61,334 bases of DNA, from the NCBI RefSeq assembly GCF_001064145.1, contig NZ_JVOJ01000045.1:1-61334 (forward strand), in the 5' to 3' direction. Origin of the DNA: Sanguibacter keddieii (lineage in GTDB: Bacteria > Actinomycetota > Actinomycetes > Actinomycetales > Actinomycetaceae). Positions 31,125-40,234 of this stretch are shown here, one piece after another. The translations under genes and the position numbers were made by a program. Position 1 is the stretch's first letter. Each line of letters begins with the position of its first letter. The notes beneath the pieces were generated by a model. That model did not search any database. It was given only the letters and a program-made list of their open reading frames with translations, and was not told the DNA's origin.

Positions 31125-33602
31125 TCAGCCGATCGACGCGATCGCGAAGGTGATCGGCACGCCCGAGCCATCGCGGCGCTCATCCTCCGCGGGCAGCTCC
31201 ACGGGCGAGCCGTCCGCGGATGCGGCGCGTGCCGGCTTCGTGCCGACCCACGCGATATCGAGTCGATCCTCGCCGCGCAGGAAGCGCTGGCAGCGCACGC
31301 CCTGACCGCCTCGGCCCTTGGATGGGTAGCACTCGAAAGGCGTCACCTTCACCGTCGTCTGGCCCGTGCCCGGCAGCGCGCCCAGCGCCGCAGCCACAGT
31401 CACCACCACAGCATCAATGGGAGCCTCGACCACCCAGAAGCCCAGGGCATCGGCCCCGGCGTTCAGCTTCATGCCAGCCATGCCACCGGCCGTGCGACCC
31501 TGCGGGCGCACCTTTGCGGCGGGGGTGCGCAGCAGCTGCGCGTCCGACGAAATAAAGACCAGGTCCGCCTCGTCCGAGCACCGATCGAAGCCCACCAGAC
31601 GGTCGCCGTCCTCCAGGGCGATGACCTCCCACTCGTCGCGCTGCAGCACGTCCGGTCGCAGGCGCTTGACCGTGCCGCGAGCCGTGCCCATCGCGACCAC
31701 GTCGGTGCCCTCGGGATCGAGCAGACCCACGGCGGGAACGTCCGTGTGCAGCAGCAGCGACGACGGCATGGCGCCGGCGAGCGACAAGCCCGTCTCAAAG
31801 CGGGGGAGCGCCGGCAAGTCCACGACGTCGATACGGTGGGCGACACCGTCCTCTGTCACCACGGCCACCTGCGAGCGGGCCGTCGACGGCAGCTGCACAC
31901 GCCAGCCATCCGACGCCGCGCGTGGACCGGGCTCAAGGGGATCCCCGCCCTCGACGCGGGCGAGAGCGCCCGAGGAGGACAGAACCACGACGCACGGGTC
32001 GTCCGGGATCTGCAGGTCCAGGCCCTTACCGGAACGCGACACCGACGGCAGGGCCGCCAACGCAGCGTCGTCGGCGGCCGCGGCCGCCGCGCCCACGGGC
32101 GTGCCCGTCGAGGCCAGCAGCAGCGTGCGACGGGGCGTGCCCAGGCGATCCGAGACTTCGCGCAGCTCCTTCTTGACGAGTGCGCGCAGCAGCTCCGGAT
32201 CCTCCAGGATCTCGTGCAGTGAGGCGATTGTTGCCATGAGCTCGTCGCGCTCGGTCTCCAGCTCGATGCGCGAGAACTTCGTGAGGCGGCGCAGGCGCAG
32301 CTCGAGGATGTAGTTGGCCTGGGCCTCGGACAGGTCGAACGCCGTCATGAGGCGCTCGCGCGCGATCTCCGCGTCGTCGGAGGACCGAATAATCGCGATG
32401 ACGTCGTCAATGTCCAGGATCGCGATGAGCAGGCCCTCGACCAGGTGCAGACGATCCTCGCACTTCTTCAGGCGGAAGCGGCTACGACGCGTCGTGACGT
32501 CCAGGCGGTGGTCCAGGAAGACCTGCAGCATCTCCTTGAGGCCCAGGGTGCGCGGCTGGCCGCCCACGAGCGCCACGGCGTTGATCGAGAAGGAATCCTC
32601 CAGCGGTGTGCGCTGGTAGAGCTGCTGGAGCACGGCCTCGGGGTTGAAACCGTTCTTCACCTCGATCACGAGGCGCAGGCCGTGGATGCGGTCGGTGAGG
32701 TTCTGGACCGAGGAAATGCCCTTGAGGCGTCCCGCGTTCGCGTTTTCCTTGATCTTCTCGATGACCTTTTCGGGGCCCACCATGTAGGGCAGCTGCGTGA
32801 CGATGATGCCCATCTTGCGGGCGGTCACGCGCTCGATCTGGACCTTCGCGCGGGTCTTGAACGCGCCTCGACCCGTCTCGTAGGCCTCCTTGATGCCCTC
32901 GAGACCGACGATGACGCCGCCCTCGGGCAGGTCGGGACCCGGGATGTAGCGCATGAGGTCGGCGACAGACGCCGACGGGTTATCGAGCAGGTGAATGGCG
33001 CCAGCGATCGTCTCCGACAGGTTGTGCGGGGCGATATTCGTCGCCATGCCAACTGCAATGCCCGAGGCACCGTTGACCAGCAGCTGCGGGAAGGCAGCCG
33101 GTAGGATGTCCGGCTGCATGAACTGGTTGTCGTAGTTGGGGACGAAGTCGACCGTGTCCTCGTCCAGGCCCGTCACCAGGTCCAGCGCGGCGGGCGCCAT
33201 GCGCGCCTCGGTGTAACGCGCGGCGGCCGGGCCGTCGTCCAGAGAACCGAAGTTACCGTGCCCATCGACCAGGGGGACACGCAAGTTGAAGGGCTGCGCG
33301 AGGCGCACGAGGGCCTCGTAGATCGCGGAATCGCCGTGCGGGTGGAGCTTACCCATGACCTCGCCGACGACGCGCTGGGACTTCACGTGCCCCTTGTCGG
33401 GGCGCAGCCCCATCTGATCCATCTGGAACAGGATGCGGCGCTGCACGGGCTTGAGGCCGTCGCGCGCGTCGGGGAGCGCGCGAGCGTAGATCACGGAGAC
33501 GGCATACTCCAGGAAGGACCCGCGCATCTCATCGGACACGTCGATCTCTGTGATGTTCTCGTCCTTCTCAGGGATGTCGACGACCTGGTCCTTCTTAGCC
33601 AT
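31125..33602 (-). CDS. parC: DNA topoisomerase IV subunit A
   Basis: 825 residues. Breakage-rejoining domain with the DNA-linked Tyr at about 130 (AARYTEARM), and the quinolone-region motif [15 protein letters not shown] with the usual Ser92 and Glu96, so no resistance substitution is seen there. The C-terminal half is a beta-pinwheel lacking a GyrA box, which fits ParC and not GyrA. It partners with the parE at 20998. Divergent from the DUF5998 gene over only 67 bp; AATAAT lies 7 bases before the ATG, so the message is probably leaderless. Its 3' end is duplicated at 27974-28088. Confidence 0.92.
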   Translation of the reverse strand: MAKKDQVVDIPEKDENITEIDVSDEMRGSFLEYAVSVIYARALPDARDGLKPVQRRILFQMDQMGLRPDKGHVKSQRVVGEVMGKLHPHGDSAIYEALVRLAQPFNLRVPLVDGHGNFGSLDDGPAAARYTEARMAPAALDLVTGLDEDTVDFVPNYDNQFMQPDILPAAFPQLLVNGASGIAVGMATNIAPHNLSETIAGAIHLLDNPSASVADLMRYIPGPDLPEGGVIVGLEGIKEAYETGRGAFKTRAKVQIERVTARKMGIIVTQLPYMVGPEKVIEKIKENANAGRLKGISSVQNLTDRIHGLRLVIEVKNGFNPEAVLQQLYQRTPLEDSFSINAVALVGGQPRTLGLKEMLQVFLDHRLDVTTRRSRFRLKKCEDRLHLVEGLLIAILDIDDVIAIIRSSDDAEIARERLMTAFDLSEAQANYILELRLRRLTKFSRIELETERDELMATIASLHEILEDPELLRALVKKELREVSDRLGTPRRTLLLASTGTPVGAAAAAADDAALAALPSVSRSGKGLDLQIPDDPCVVVLSSSGALARVEGGDPLEPGPRAASDGWRVQLPSTARSQVAVVTEDGVAHRIDVVDLPALPRFETGLSLAGAMPSSLLLHTDVPAVGLLDPEGTDVVAMGTARGTVKRLRPDVLQRDEWEVIALEDGDRLVGFDRCSDEADLVFISSDAQLLRTPAAKVRPQGRTAGGMAGMKLNAGADALGFWVVEAPIDAVVVTVAAALGALPGTGQTTVKVTPFECYPSKGRGGQGVRCQRFLRGEDRLDIAWVGTKPARAASADGSPVELPAEDERRDGSGVPITFAIASIG

Positions 33603-33669
33603 ACGCGCAATTATTGCGCGGCTTGGCGCTCATTTCGACTGGCGCGCCGCTTCGGGGCACAATGGGGGC
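33603..33669. promoter_or_regulatory. Divergent parC / DUF5998 promoter region
   Basis: On the minus strand AATAAT (complement of 33610-33615) is 7 bases from the parC ATG and sits in the inverted repeat GCGCAATAATTGCGC. On the plus strand CACAAT (33658-33663) is 6 bases from the DUF5998 ATG. Both genes therefore look leaderless. Confidence 0.45.
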
Positions 33670-34206
33670 ATGGACACATGGACCCGTATCGAACGTGGGG
33701 GCTTCTACCCCAAGGCCGTGCAGCGTGCGCTGCGCCGCGCTCTGGGCGCCGCGGAGCCGCTCGCGACGCTGTGCCAGGTGGATACGGGTTTCGACCGCGG
33801 ATCGGTCTTTCGGCACCTGACGGTCGCCTCGCTGACGGACCGCGCTATCGTCCAGCTGCACGTCGATGAGATGGACGGTGGCTCGGCGACGATCGCGACG
33901 GCCGTGCACCGCGTCGGCGACATCGCCGGGTACTCCACGATGGAGGTGTACACGGACCCTGAGAATGCGAGCGGCCTGTCCGAAATGACGATTGCGCTGG
34001 ACCTGAAGGGCGCGCGCCACCTCGAGCTTGAGCCCGCGCGCTGCGACGACCCGAATTGCATGGCCGATCATGGCCTGACGGGCTCGTCTTTCCCCGACGA
34101 CATGACCTTCCGTATCTCCGCGGCGGCCGACGGTCAGGATGCCCTCGACGAGGCAGTGGTCTTCGTCGATCACCTCGCTTGCCTGATGGGAACGCGCAGT
34201 GAGTGA
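33670..34206 (+). CDS. DUF5998 family protein
   Basis: 178 residues, cytoplasmic, no membrane or signal segment. RIERGGFYPKAVQRALRRAL at the start and ARHLELEPARCDDPNCMADH in the middle, with two Cys and a His that could bind metal. Typical actinobacterial neighbour of parC and a phosphodiesterase gene, as here. The function is unknown. Overlaps the next gene by 8 bp, so they are co-translated. Confidence 0.7.
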   Translation: MDTWTRIERGGFYPKAVQRALRRALGAAEPLATLCQVDTGFDRGSVFRHLTVASLTDRAIVQLHVDEMDGGSATIATAVHRVGDIAGYSTMEVYTDPENASGLSEMTIALDLKGARHLELEPARCDDPNCMADHGLTGSSFPDDMTFRISAAADGQDALDEAVVFVDHLACLMGTRSE

Positions 34207-35347
34207 GCGGGAGCTGACGCTGGACCTGCCCGGGGCCGACCTGCCCGGCGCGGGGGATCCGGTCATCACGGACGTCATCGCTGGTGCCCTCGCATCGATC
34301 GATTCCGCCCTGCCTGGTGCCTCGTCGCAGGCGGCCGGCGTCCTCGGGATCGAGGCCGGGGCTGAGCAAGTGCTCCTCATCCTCGTGGACGGGCTTGGGT
34401 ACGAGCTGATCCAGGACCACCTGGGGCACACGCCGACGCTGCGCCGCATGAGGAACGATATCCGCTCGATCCACACGGTCGTCCCCTCGACGACGGCCGC
34501 GGCCATCACGGCTTTCGGCACGGGTGCGCGCCCCGGCACCACCAACATGGTGGGCTTCTCCGTCGCCTACGGCGGCGGCATCATGAATCTTCTGGCCATG
34601 GAGGGCGGGCCTGCTCCCACCGAGTGGCAGCCCACGCCCACCTACTTCGAGCGCCTGGCCGCAGCGGACGTGTCCTCGGCCGTCATCTCGCCCGCGCGCT
34701 TTGCCGGTTCCGGGCTGACGGGCGCTGCGCTGCGGGGAGCGCGCCACGTGCCCGCAGAGTCGCTCAGCGACCGCGTGAGTGCCGCCCTGCGCGAGCTGCG
34801 CGCCGGCACTCCCATCGTCTACCTCTACTGGTCCGAGATCGATCACGCCGGCCATAGCTCCGGCGTCGGATCCGATGCGTGGATCGGTTGCCTCGAAGAA
34901 TTCGACGCGGGGCTGTCTGCGCTGCTGCGTGGCCTGCCCGCGGGCGTGCGAACCGTCATGACCGCGGACCACGGCATGATCAACGTGGAGCACTCCGCTC
35001 TCGTCGACGTGGCCGCGACGCCCGCTCTGCGCGAGGGCGTGCGCATCGTCGCCGGCGAGACGCGAGCAGTGCACGTGCATGCGCAGGAGGGCCGTGCCGC
35101 CGACGTGGAGAGGCGCTGGCGCGATGCCCTGGGTGAGAGCGCCTGGATCCTCTCGCGTGACCAGATGGGCGCGCTCATCGGCCCCGGAGACGGCTCCTCG
35201 ATCATTGGGGACCTGCTGGTCCTCGCCCGCGGAAACGGCGGCATTGTGGATTCGCGGACCCAGAGCGCCTCGGCGATCGCGATGCCGGGTGTCCACGGCT
35301 CGCTCACCTCGACGGAGATGCGTATCCCCGTCATCGTCCTGTCGTAA
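34199..35347 (+). CDS. Alkaline-phosphatase-superfamily phosphodiesterase/nucleotide pyrophosphatase
   Basis: 382 residues from GTG. Metal and nucleophile motifs of the nucleotide pyrophosphatase/phosphodiesterase branch: LVDGLGYEL, PSTTAAAITAFGTG (Thr nucleophile), WSEIDHAGHSSG and MTADHGMINV. No signal peptide, so probably cytoplasmic. Hydrolyses a phosphodiester or pyrophosphate bond; the substrate is not known. Translationally coupled to DUF5998 and ended by a perfect hairpin. Confidence 0.85.
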   Translation: MSERELTLDLPGADLPGAGDPVITDVIAGALASIDSALPGASSQAAGVLGIEAGAEQVLLILVDGLGYELIQDHLGHTPTLRRMRNDIRSIHTVVPSTTAAAITAFGTGARPGTTNMVGFSVAYGGGIMNLLAMEGGPAPTEWQPTPTYFERLAAADVSSAVISPARFAGSGLTGAALRGARHVPAESLSDRVSAALRELRAGTPIVYLYWSEIDHAGHSSGVGSDAWIGCLEEFDAGLSALLRGLPAGVRTVMTADHGMINVEHSALVDVAATPALREGVRIVAGETRAVHVHAQEGRAADVERRWRDALGESAWILSRDQMGALIGPGDGSSIIGDLLVLARGNGGIVDSRTQSASAIAMPGVHGSLTSTEMRIPVIVLS

Positions 35348-35368
35348 GACGACGTCGGGACATACGCG

Positions 35369-35400
35369 AAGCGGCCGCTCATACCAGTGAGCGGCCGCTT
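35369..35400. terminator. Bidirectional terminator between the phosphodiesterase gene and sepH
   Basis: AAGCGGCCGCTCA and TGAGCGGCCGCTT form a perfect 13-bp stem with 6-base loop TACCAG between converging genes; flanking A and T pairs suit both directions. Confidence 0.8.
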
Positions 35401-35414
35401 GACGCGTGCATGGT

Positions 35415-36662
35415 TTAAGACTTCGAGCCGAAAAGAATCTCATCCCAGCTGGGAACCGACCGGCGGGCCTTCTTCGAGGACGTGCGCGCCATCCTCGACC
35501 CCGTCACGCCCTGAGTGGGAACGGACCCGGTCGCGCTCTCCTCCGCCTCGGCAGGAGCGGGCTCAGCGGAATCGGGCACCGACACGGCCTTCATCGGGAT
35601 CGCGGGGGTCGCGCTCTCCTCGGTCTTCGGATCGTCGCCCTTGTCCTCACCGGAGGACGCGGGGGCATCGGAGAGCCACGGAAGGACACCCGATGAGGCC
35701 GGGGCCTCGGCTTTGGGGGAGCGGGACGCCACCGGGATGGCACCCGTCAGCGTCGGACGGGCAGACGGGATCTGACCGGTCGAGGGGAACAGCGTGTCCT
35801 CGGCGGGTTCGGACGGTGCCTCCGCCTTGGTGCGCGCCGACGCGAGCGAATAGATGCGCGCGGAAATCGGCCCCGTCGACGTGTCGGGCTCCGTCGTGGG
35901 AGCCTCCTCCTCGCCGGCGATTGCTGCCAGGTACTCGGCCTCCTCGTCGACCTCATCGTCCAGGTCCAGGTCAATCTGCTGGCGCTTGCCGCGCACGGCA
36001 TTGAGCTGGTCGATGATGGCCTCGCGGTTACGCAGGTCCTCAGCTCCCGGGTCGACGACAGGGGCAGGAGCGGTACGCGGCATGGGAGTAAAGATCGAAG
36101 CCGTCGGGGAGGCGGAAACCTGCTCGGTCAGCCACTGAGCTTCCTGGTCGATCGCCTCAAGCGAGCCGGAGTGCGACAGGTGCCAGTGGGCGGCGTGTTC
36201 GGCCGCACCCTGCACGAAGGTCACGATGATCTGCCAGGGCTCCCCGGCCTCGCGCGTCGCGGTCCACTCCAGAGACGACGGGTCGACACCGCGCGCCGCC
36301 AGTCGATCCAGGACGAGGTCACCCATCGTGGGGCCACCGTCGCCAATACGAACGGCGCGGGCGCGCGTCAGCGCATAATCCTTCTCGGCCTGCACGGGAG
36401 CTTCAAAACGCTCAACCGCACTGACCTCCATGCCGTGCTGCGACGCGATCTCTGCCGGGGTCGCGCCAGCGCGCAGGAGAGCCTGAATGTCACGAGGAGC
36501 GAGCGTGGGACGAGCGGGTGCCAGCTCCACTCGCGGACGATCACGGCGCGTCGCGCCGCGGAGCTCATCGGAAATCAACACCGAATAGCGTTCCCCCTGG
36601 GCATCGGTGAGCACCAGGGACTCGCCATCGGCGCTGGTCCCGAGCAATTCGAGCTCAATCAT
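35415..36662 (-). CDS. sepH: Septation protein SepH
   Basis: 415 residues. The N-terminal DUF3071/SepH domain (MIELELLGTSADGESLVL; LAPRDIQALLRAGATPAEIA with its helix-turn-helix) stimulates FtsZ assembly at division sites in actinobacteria. The C-terminal half is a disordered Pro/Glu/Ala-rich region ending in basic RKARRSVPSWDEILFG, a conserved SepH tail. The start at ATG 36662 is preceded by GAGGAGG with 5 bases spacing; the GTG one codon upstream is too close to it. Confidence 0.9.
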   Translation of the reverse strand: MIELELLGTSADGESLVLTDAQGERYSVLISDELRGATRRDRPRVELAPARPTLAPRDIQALLRAGATPAEIASQHGMEVSAVERFEAPVQAEKDYALTRARAVRIGDGGPTMGDLVLDRLAARGVDPSSLEWTATREAGEPWQIIVTFVQGAAEHAAHWHLSHSGSLEAIDQEAQWLTEQVSASPTASIFTPMPRTAPAPVVDPGAEDLRNREAIIDQLNAVRGKRQQIDLDLDDEVDEEAEYLAAIAGEEEAPTTEPDTSTGPISARIYSLASARTKAEAPSEPAEDTLFPSTGQIPSARPTLTGAIPVASRSPKAEAPASSGVLPWLSDAPASSGEDKGDDPKTEESATPAIPMKAVSVPDSAEPAPAEAEESATGSVPTQGVTGSRMARTSSKKARRSVPSWDEILFGSKS

Positions 36663-36828
36663 CACTTCCTCCTCAAACGTCTAGGTCGAATCGTCTCAAA
36701 TAATGCTCAGAATGTCGCGTAGCTGGGCGCGTGTCACACATACGATGGCACATTACTCTCACAAGTGTTATCCTCCCTGCGCATAGACCACTCGCGCAAA
36801 CCGGCTCGAGAGGCGAAAGGGGAGAACC

Positions 36829-37131
36829 ATGGCAACCGATTACGATGCGCCGCGCAAGAACGAAGACGAGGTCGCAGAGGACTCGATCGAAGAGCTGAAG
36901 TCCCGTCGCAACGACGCCGGCTCCGCCGAGATCGAAGAAGACGAAAACGAGGCCGCTGAGAATTTCGAGCTTCCCGGCGCTGACCTGTCAAAGGAGGAAC
37001 TGACGGTCCACGTCGTTCCCCGCCAGGAAGACGAATTCACCTGCTCGCAGTGCTTCCTCGTGCACCATGCGTCGCAGCTCGACCACGTGGACGCCAACGG
37101 CGCCCCCGTGTGCACCGAGTGTGCGATGTGA
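36829..37131 (+). CDS. DUF4193 zinc-ribbon-like protein
   Basis: 100 residues; acidic N-terminal half and C-terminal CSQC and CTEC pairs that probably bind zinc. Actinobacteria-specific family of unknown role, usually next to sepH as here. AAGGGGAG before the ATG. Starts the rightward operon DUF4193 / DUF3710 / OB-fold / DUF3159. In mycobacteria and streptomycetes dut and a DUF3093 gene sit between DUF4193 and DUF3710; here the gap is 9 bp and both are absent. Confidence 0.9.
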   Translation: MATDYDAPRKNEDEVAEDSIEELKSRRNDAGSAEIEEDENEAAENFELPGADLSKEELTVHVVPRQEDEFTCSQCFLVHHASQLDHVDANGAPVCTECAM

Positions 37132-37140
37132 GGTAGGACG

Positions 37141-37773
37141 ATGTTCGGACGCAAGAAGAAAACTGTCGAAGACGAGATCGAAGAGGTCGAGGCCCTGCCT
37201 CGCCTGAGCGACGAAGACGCTGCGATTTGGAGCGAGCCCGGCCCGCGTAACTACGGGGAGGTTGACACCACCAACGGCTACGTCGACATGGGGTCCATCC
37301 TGTTCCCCGCAGTTCAGGGCATGCAGCTACGCACCCAGGTTGCAGACGACGGCACGACCGTCCTGCAGATCCTCGTCGTGCTCGGAAACTCGGGCATCCA
37401 GATGAGCGTCGCAGCCGCACCCCGCTCCGGCGGCGTGTGGGAGGAGCTGCGCGAAGAAATCCGCAAGGGCTTCGAAGCTCAGGGTGCCAAGGTCGCCGAC
37501 TACCCGACGCGTTACGGCAACGAGCTGCTCGTCGACATGCCGATGCAGATGCCCGACGGGCGCTCCGCGACCTCGCGCATGCGCATCATCGGCCGTGAGG
37601 GCGACCGCTGGTTCGCGCGCATAGACATCCTCGGCCCGGCCGCTGCCACCGCGGAAGCCGGCGCCGACATCGAGAAGGTCATTGACCGCATCGTCGTGCG
37701 GCGCGACGATCACCCGCGCACGCGCCTGGAGCTGTTGCCCGTGCACCTGCCCGCGGGTGCTCAGGAGGCCTGA
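37141..37773 (+). CDS. DUF3710 family protein
   Basis: 210 residues, actinobacterial family of unknown function. Starts with a basic MFGRKKK segment and an acidic stretch, then a folded domain with SILFPAVQGMQLRTQV and REGDRWFARIDILGPAA. No membrane segment. ATG follows the DUF4193 stop by 9 bp, with GGTAGGA upstream; it is followed by the OB-fold gene after 1 bp. Confidence 0.88.
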   Translation: MFGRKKKTVEDEIEEVEALPRLSDEDAAIWSEPGPRNYGEVDTTNGYVDMGSILFPAVQGMQLRTQVADDGTTVLQILVVLGNSGIQMSVAAAPRSGGVWEELREEIRKGFEAQGAKVADYPTRYGNELLVDMPMQMPDGRSATSRMRIIGREGDRWFARIDILGPAAATAEAGADIEKVIDRIVVRRDDHPRTRLELLPVHLPAGAQEA

Positions 37774-37774
37774 C

Positions 37775-38155
37775 ATGTCCTCATGGTTCGCTAAGGTCGG
37801 CGCCGCGCTCGGCCTCGACAAGGACACGCGTTCCCTGGACGCCGCCCTGGACGAGGACTCGGCGCGCGCCGCCCGCGGCGTCACGCCGATTCGCGACGTG
37901 GCCGACCGCTCTCACGTGCTCGTGTTCGGCACGCTGCTGGGCATGACCTATCCGCCCGAGGAGGGTACCCAGCGCGTCCTCGTCGCGACCCTCTACGACG
38001 GCACCGACACGCTCGAACTGCGCTGGCCCGGACGATCCTCCATCCCCGGACTGAGCGTCGGTCAACGCCTCGAGGTCGAAGGAACCGTCGGCCGCGTGGG
38101 CGAACGCCTCGTCATCATCAACCCGCTGTACCGCGTGATCGCGGGGGAGGGCTGA
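37775..38155 (+). CDS. OB-fold nucleic-acid-binding domain protein
   Basis: 126 residues. Short amphipathic N-terminus (WFAKVGAALGL), then an OB-fold: VLVFGTLLGMTYPP, LELRWPGRSSIPGLSVGQRL and VIINPLYRVI. The family lies constantly between DUF3710 and DUF3159 genes in actinobacteria; possible nucleic acid binding, role unproven. CAGGAGG precedes the ATG; the stop overlaps the next start (TGATG). Confidence 0.85.
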   Translation: MSSWFAKVGAALGLDKDTRSLDAALDEDSARAARGVTPIRDVADRSHVLVFGTLLGMTYPPEEGTQRVLVATLYDGTDTLELRWPGRSSIPGLSVGQRLEVEGTVGRVGERLVIINPLYRVIAGEG

Positions 38156-38829
38156 TGCCGACCCCTCGCTGGATGGATCAGGCTACCTCTGAGGAATTCT
38201 CCTGGTCACAAGCCCTCGGTGGCACGCGCGGCGTTATCGAAGCCACCGCGCCTGGACTGATCTTCGTCGTCGTTTTTGTGGCCACGCGTGCCCTCATGCC
38301 GACGCTCATCGCGGCGTTGGGCGTCGCATTGCTCGCCTGCGTCATCCGACTCGTCCAGCGTCAGGGGATGGGGCAGGCCCTCTCCGGTCTCTTCGGAGTC
38401 GCCATCGGCGTCATCTTCGCGGCGGCGACTGGGCGGGGAGAAAACTACTTTGTCTGGGGCATTGCCACGAACGTGGCCATGGCCCTTGCCTTTGCCCTCT
38501 CTGTCCTGTGCGGGCGAGGCATCGTTGCCCAGTTCTACGGTCCGCTGACCGGACTGGCGAAGGGATGGCAATCAGATCCCACGTACGCGGACCTGCGCCG
38601 CAGCTGCGCCGCGATCACGTGGATGTGGGCGGGAATCTTTGCGCTGCGCGTCGCCGTGCAGGCGCCCCTGTGGTTCACGGGTCAGGTCGCGGCTCTCGGC
38701 ATCGCCAAGCTGGCCCTCGGACTCCCGATCTTCGCGCTGGGAGCCTGGGCCACCTGGTGGAAGCTGAAGGATTACTCCTCGCCTTCCTCGTCCTCGGACT
38801 CCTCCGAGACGGGGGATGCGACCAGCTGA
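38155..38829 (+). CDS. DUF3159 integral membrane protein
   Basis: 224 residues with about six hydrophobic helices; ends in a cytoplasmic Ser/Asp-rich tail. Actinobacterial family of unknown function, always beside the TrkA pair. Its last 58 bp overlap the 3' end of the convergent TrkA-type gene on the opposite strand. Confidence 0.88.
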   Translation: MPTPRWMDQATSEEFSWSQALGGTRGVIEATAPGLIFVVVFVATRALMPTLIAALGVALLACVIRLVQRQGMGQALSGLFGVAIGVIFAAATGRGENYFVWGIATNVAMALAFALSVLCGRGIVAQFYGPLTGLAKGWQSDPTYADLRRSCAAITWMWAGIFALRVAVQAPLWFTGQVAALGIAKLALGLPIFALGAWATWWKLKDYSSPSSSSDSSETGDATS

Positions 38830-39476
38830 CGCAGGTCCTCCAACTCAGCGGTGTCCGCGTCGGGCACGAGGAGCAGGAGCTCATCGGAGGCCTCGAACAC
38901 ATCGTCGGCGCTCGGCGTGATCGGACGACCGTCGCGCAGGAGCGCAGCGAGGACCGAACGGGCCGGCAGCGCCAGGGAATGGACGCGCTTGCCCACAACC
39001 GGGGAATCCTCCGGCAGGATGAGCGCGTGCATCGACACAGCGGCCGTGTTGAAGGAAAACAGACGCACCGGAACGCCCACCGAGACCGCCTCTTCGACCA
39101 GAGAAGTCATGATGCGCGGCGTCGACACGGACACATCCACGCCCCACGCCTGATCGAACAGCCACTCGTTCTTCCGGTCGTTCAGGCGCGCGACCACGCG
39201 GGGGACCGCGAACTCAGTTTTTGCCAGCAGGGAGATGACCAGGTTCGCCTTGTCGTCGCCGGTCGCGGCGACCATCACGTCGGCCTCGTTCACGCCCGCG
39301 TCGCGCAACGCATCAGGCGAGCAGGCGTCGGCGAGCACCCAGTCCGCGTCTGCCACGGACGAAATGCGCAGCTTCTCGGGCACGTTGTCGATCAGGGTGA
39401 TGTCGTGGCCGTGGGCGAGCAGCTCCAGGGCGACGCTGCGGCCCACCGATCCGGCTCCAGCAATCACAATCTTCAT
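38772..39476 (-). CDS. TrkA-type potassium-uptake regulatory protein (second of pair)
   Basis: 234 residues. N-terminal Rossmann domain MKIVIAGAGSVGRSVALELL (NAD or nucleotide binding) and a C-terminal RCK_C domain (residues about 145-220), then an acidic tail. Such cytoplasmic proteins gate potassium transporters in response to nucleotides. ATG 39476 chosen: GGAGGT is 6-7 bases upstream, and the preceding GTG is too close. Overlaps the stop of the first TrkA gene. Corresponds in order to mycobacterial ceoC. Confidence 0.9.
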   Translation of the reverse strand: MKIVIAGAGSVGRSVALELLAHGHDITLIDNVPEKLRISSVADADWVLADACSPDALRDAGVNEADVMVAATGDDKANLVISLLAKTEFAVPRVVARLNDRKNEWLFDQAWGVDVSVSTPRIMTSLVEEAVSVGVPVRLFSFNTAAVSMHALILPEDSPVVGKRVHSLALPARSVLAALLRDGRPITPSADDVFEASDELLLLVPDADTAELEDLRQLVASPVSEESEDEEGEE

Positions 39477-39478
39477 GC

Positions 39479-40144
39479 TCACACCTCCGTCTTGGGCGGG
39501 TTAGCCAATTGGTCGCGCAGCTGCGCGGTCTCGGTCCCGTTGATCGCGAAATACAGCTGATCGTGCTCCTGGACCACCAGATCCGGCGATGCGGTGCGGA
39601 TGGATCCCAAGCGCGACGTGAAGACGACGCGGCAGCCTGTGAGCTCCTCGACAACTTGGAAGCTCAGGCCGTACCAGTCGGGGGAGGGCGTCGCATTGAC
39701 GAGGCCGACCTCGCCAGTTGGGTGGGACCAGATGAGCGACGCGTCCGGAGGGAGCAGGCGGCGCATCACCGACTCGGTGGTGCGCTGCACCGAGGCGACC
39801 GTCGGGATGCCGAGGCGCTCATACAGGTAGGCGCGTGTCGGATCGTAGATGCGTGCGACGACGTGCTCGACGTGGAAGACCTCACGTGCGACGCGCGCGG
39901 CAATAATGTTCGAGTTATCACCCGATGAGACGGCCGCAAACGCATACGCGTCCTTGATGTTTGCTTGACGCAGGCAGTCGCGGTCCATGCCCACGCCCGT
40001 CACACGACGACCGGAAAAGTCCGGAGAGAGGCGAGAGAAAGCCTTGGAATCCTGGTCAATAACCGCCACGGAATGACCCGCGGCGTCCAACGTCGATGCA
40101 AGGCGGGCGCCAACGCGCCCGCAACCCATGATCACAAAGTGCAC
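39479..40144 (-). CDS. TrkA-type potassium-uptake regulatory protein (first of pair)
   Basis: 221 residues from GTG (MHFVIMGCGRVGARLA, the usual start of the family), Rossmann then RCK_C domain. Pairs with the downstream TrkA-type gene (ceoB/ceoC order in mycobacteria). Divergent from a KimA-like transporter gene over 90 bp, which suggests that the two proteins regulate it or another potassium channel. TAGTTT lies 7 bases before the GTG; there is no Shine-Dalgarno. Confidence 0.9.
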   Translation of the reverse strand: MHFVIMGCGRVGARLASTLDAAGHSVAVIDQDSKAFSRLSPDFSGRRVTGVGMDRDCLRQANIKDAYAFAAVSSGDNSNIIAARVAREVFHVEHVVARIYDPTRAYLYERLGIPTVASVQRTTESVMRRLLPPDASLIWSHPTGEVGLVNATPSPDWYGLSFQVVEELTGCRVVFTSRLGSIRTASPDLVVQEHDQLYFAINGTETAQLRDQLANPPKTEV

Positions 40145-40234
40145 GACTACCAAACTACTCCGGTCCTCGCGAAATAGCCATGCGTGCGCTTCGGCGCTAC
40201 CACTGTCAGGCTCGGTGGACTACGCTTAACATCC
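40145..40234. promoter_or_regulatory. Divergent promoter region, TrkA pair / KimA-like gene
   Basis: Plus strand: TACGCT (40221-40226), 8 bases, GTG 40235. Minus strand: TAGTTT (complement of 40152-40157), 7 bases, GTG 40144. Neither gene has a Shine-Dalgarno. At 90 bp the spacer is too short for a c-di-AMP riboswitch of the kind that controls kimA in Bacillus, and none was seen. Confidence 0.45.

Noticed and set aside
31125-33602. Annotation as gyrA
   Set aside because: No GyrA-box type sequence was seen in the C-terminal domain and the locus is not next to gyrB; parC fits better.
40145-40234. c-di-AMP (ydaO-type) riboswitch upstream of the KimA-like gene
   Set aside because: The spacer is too short, has no matching conserved elements, and the start appears leaderless.
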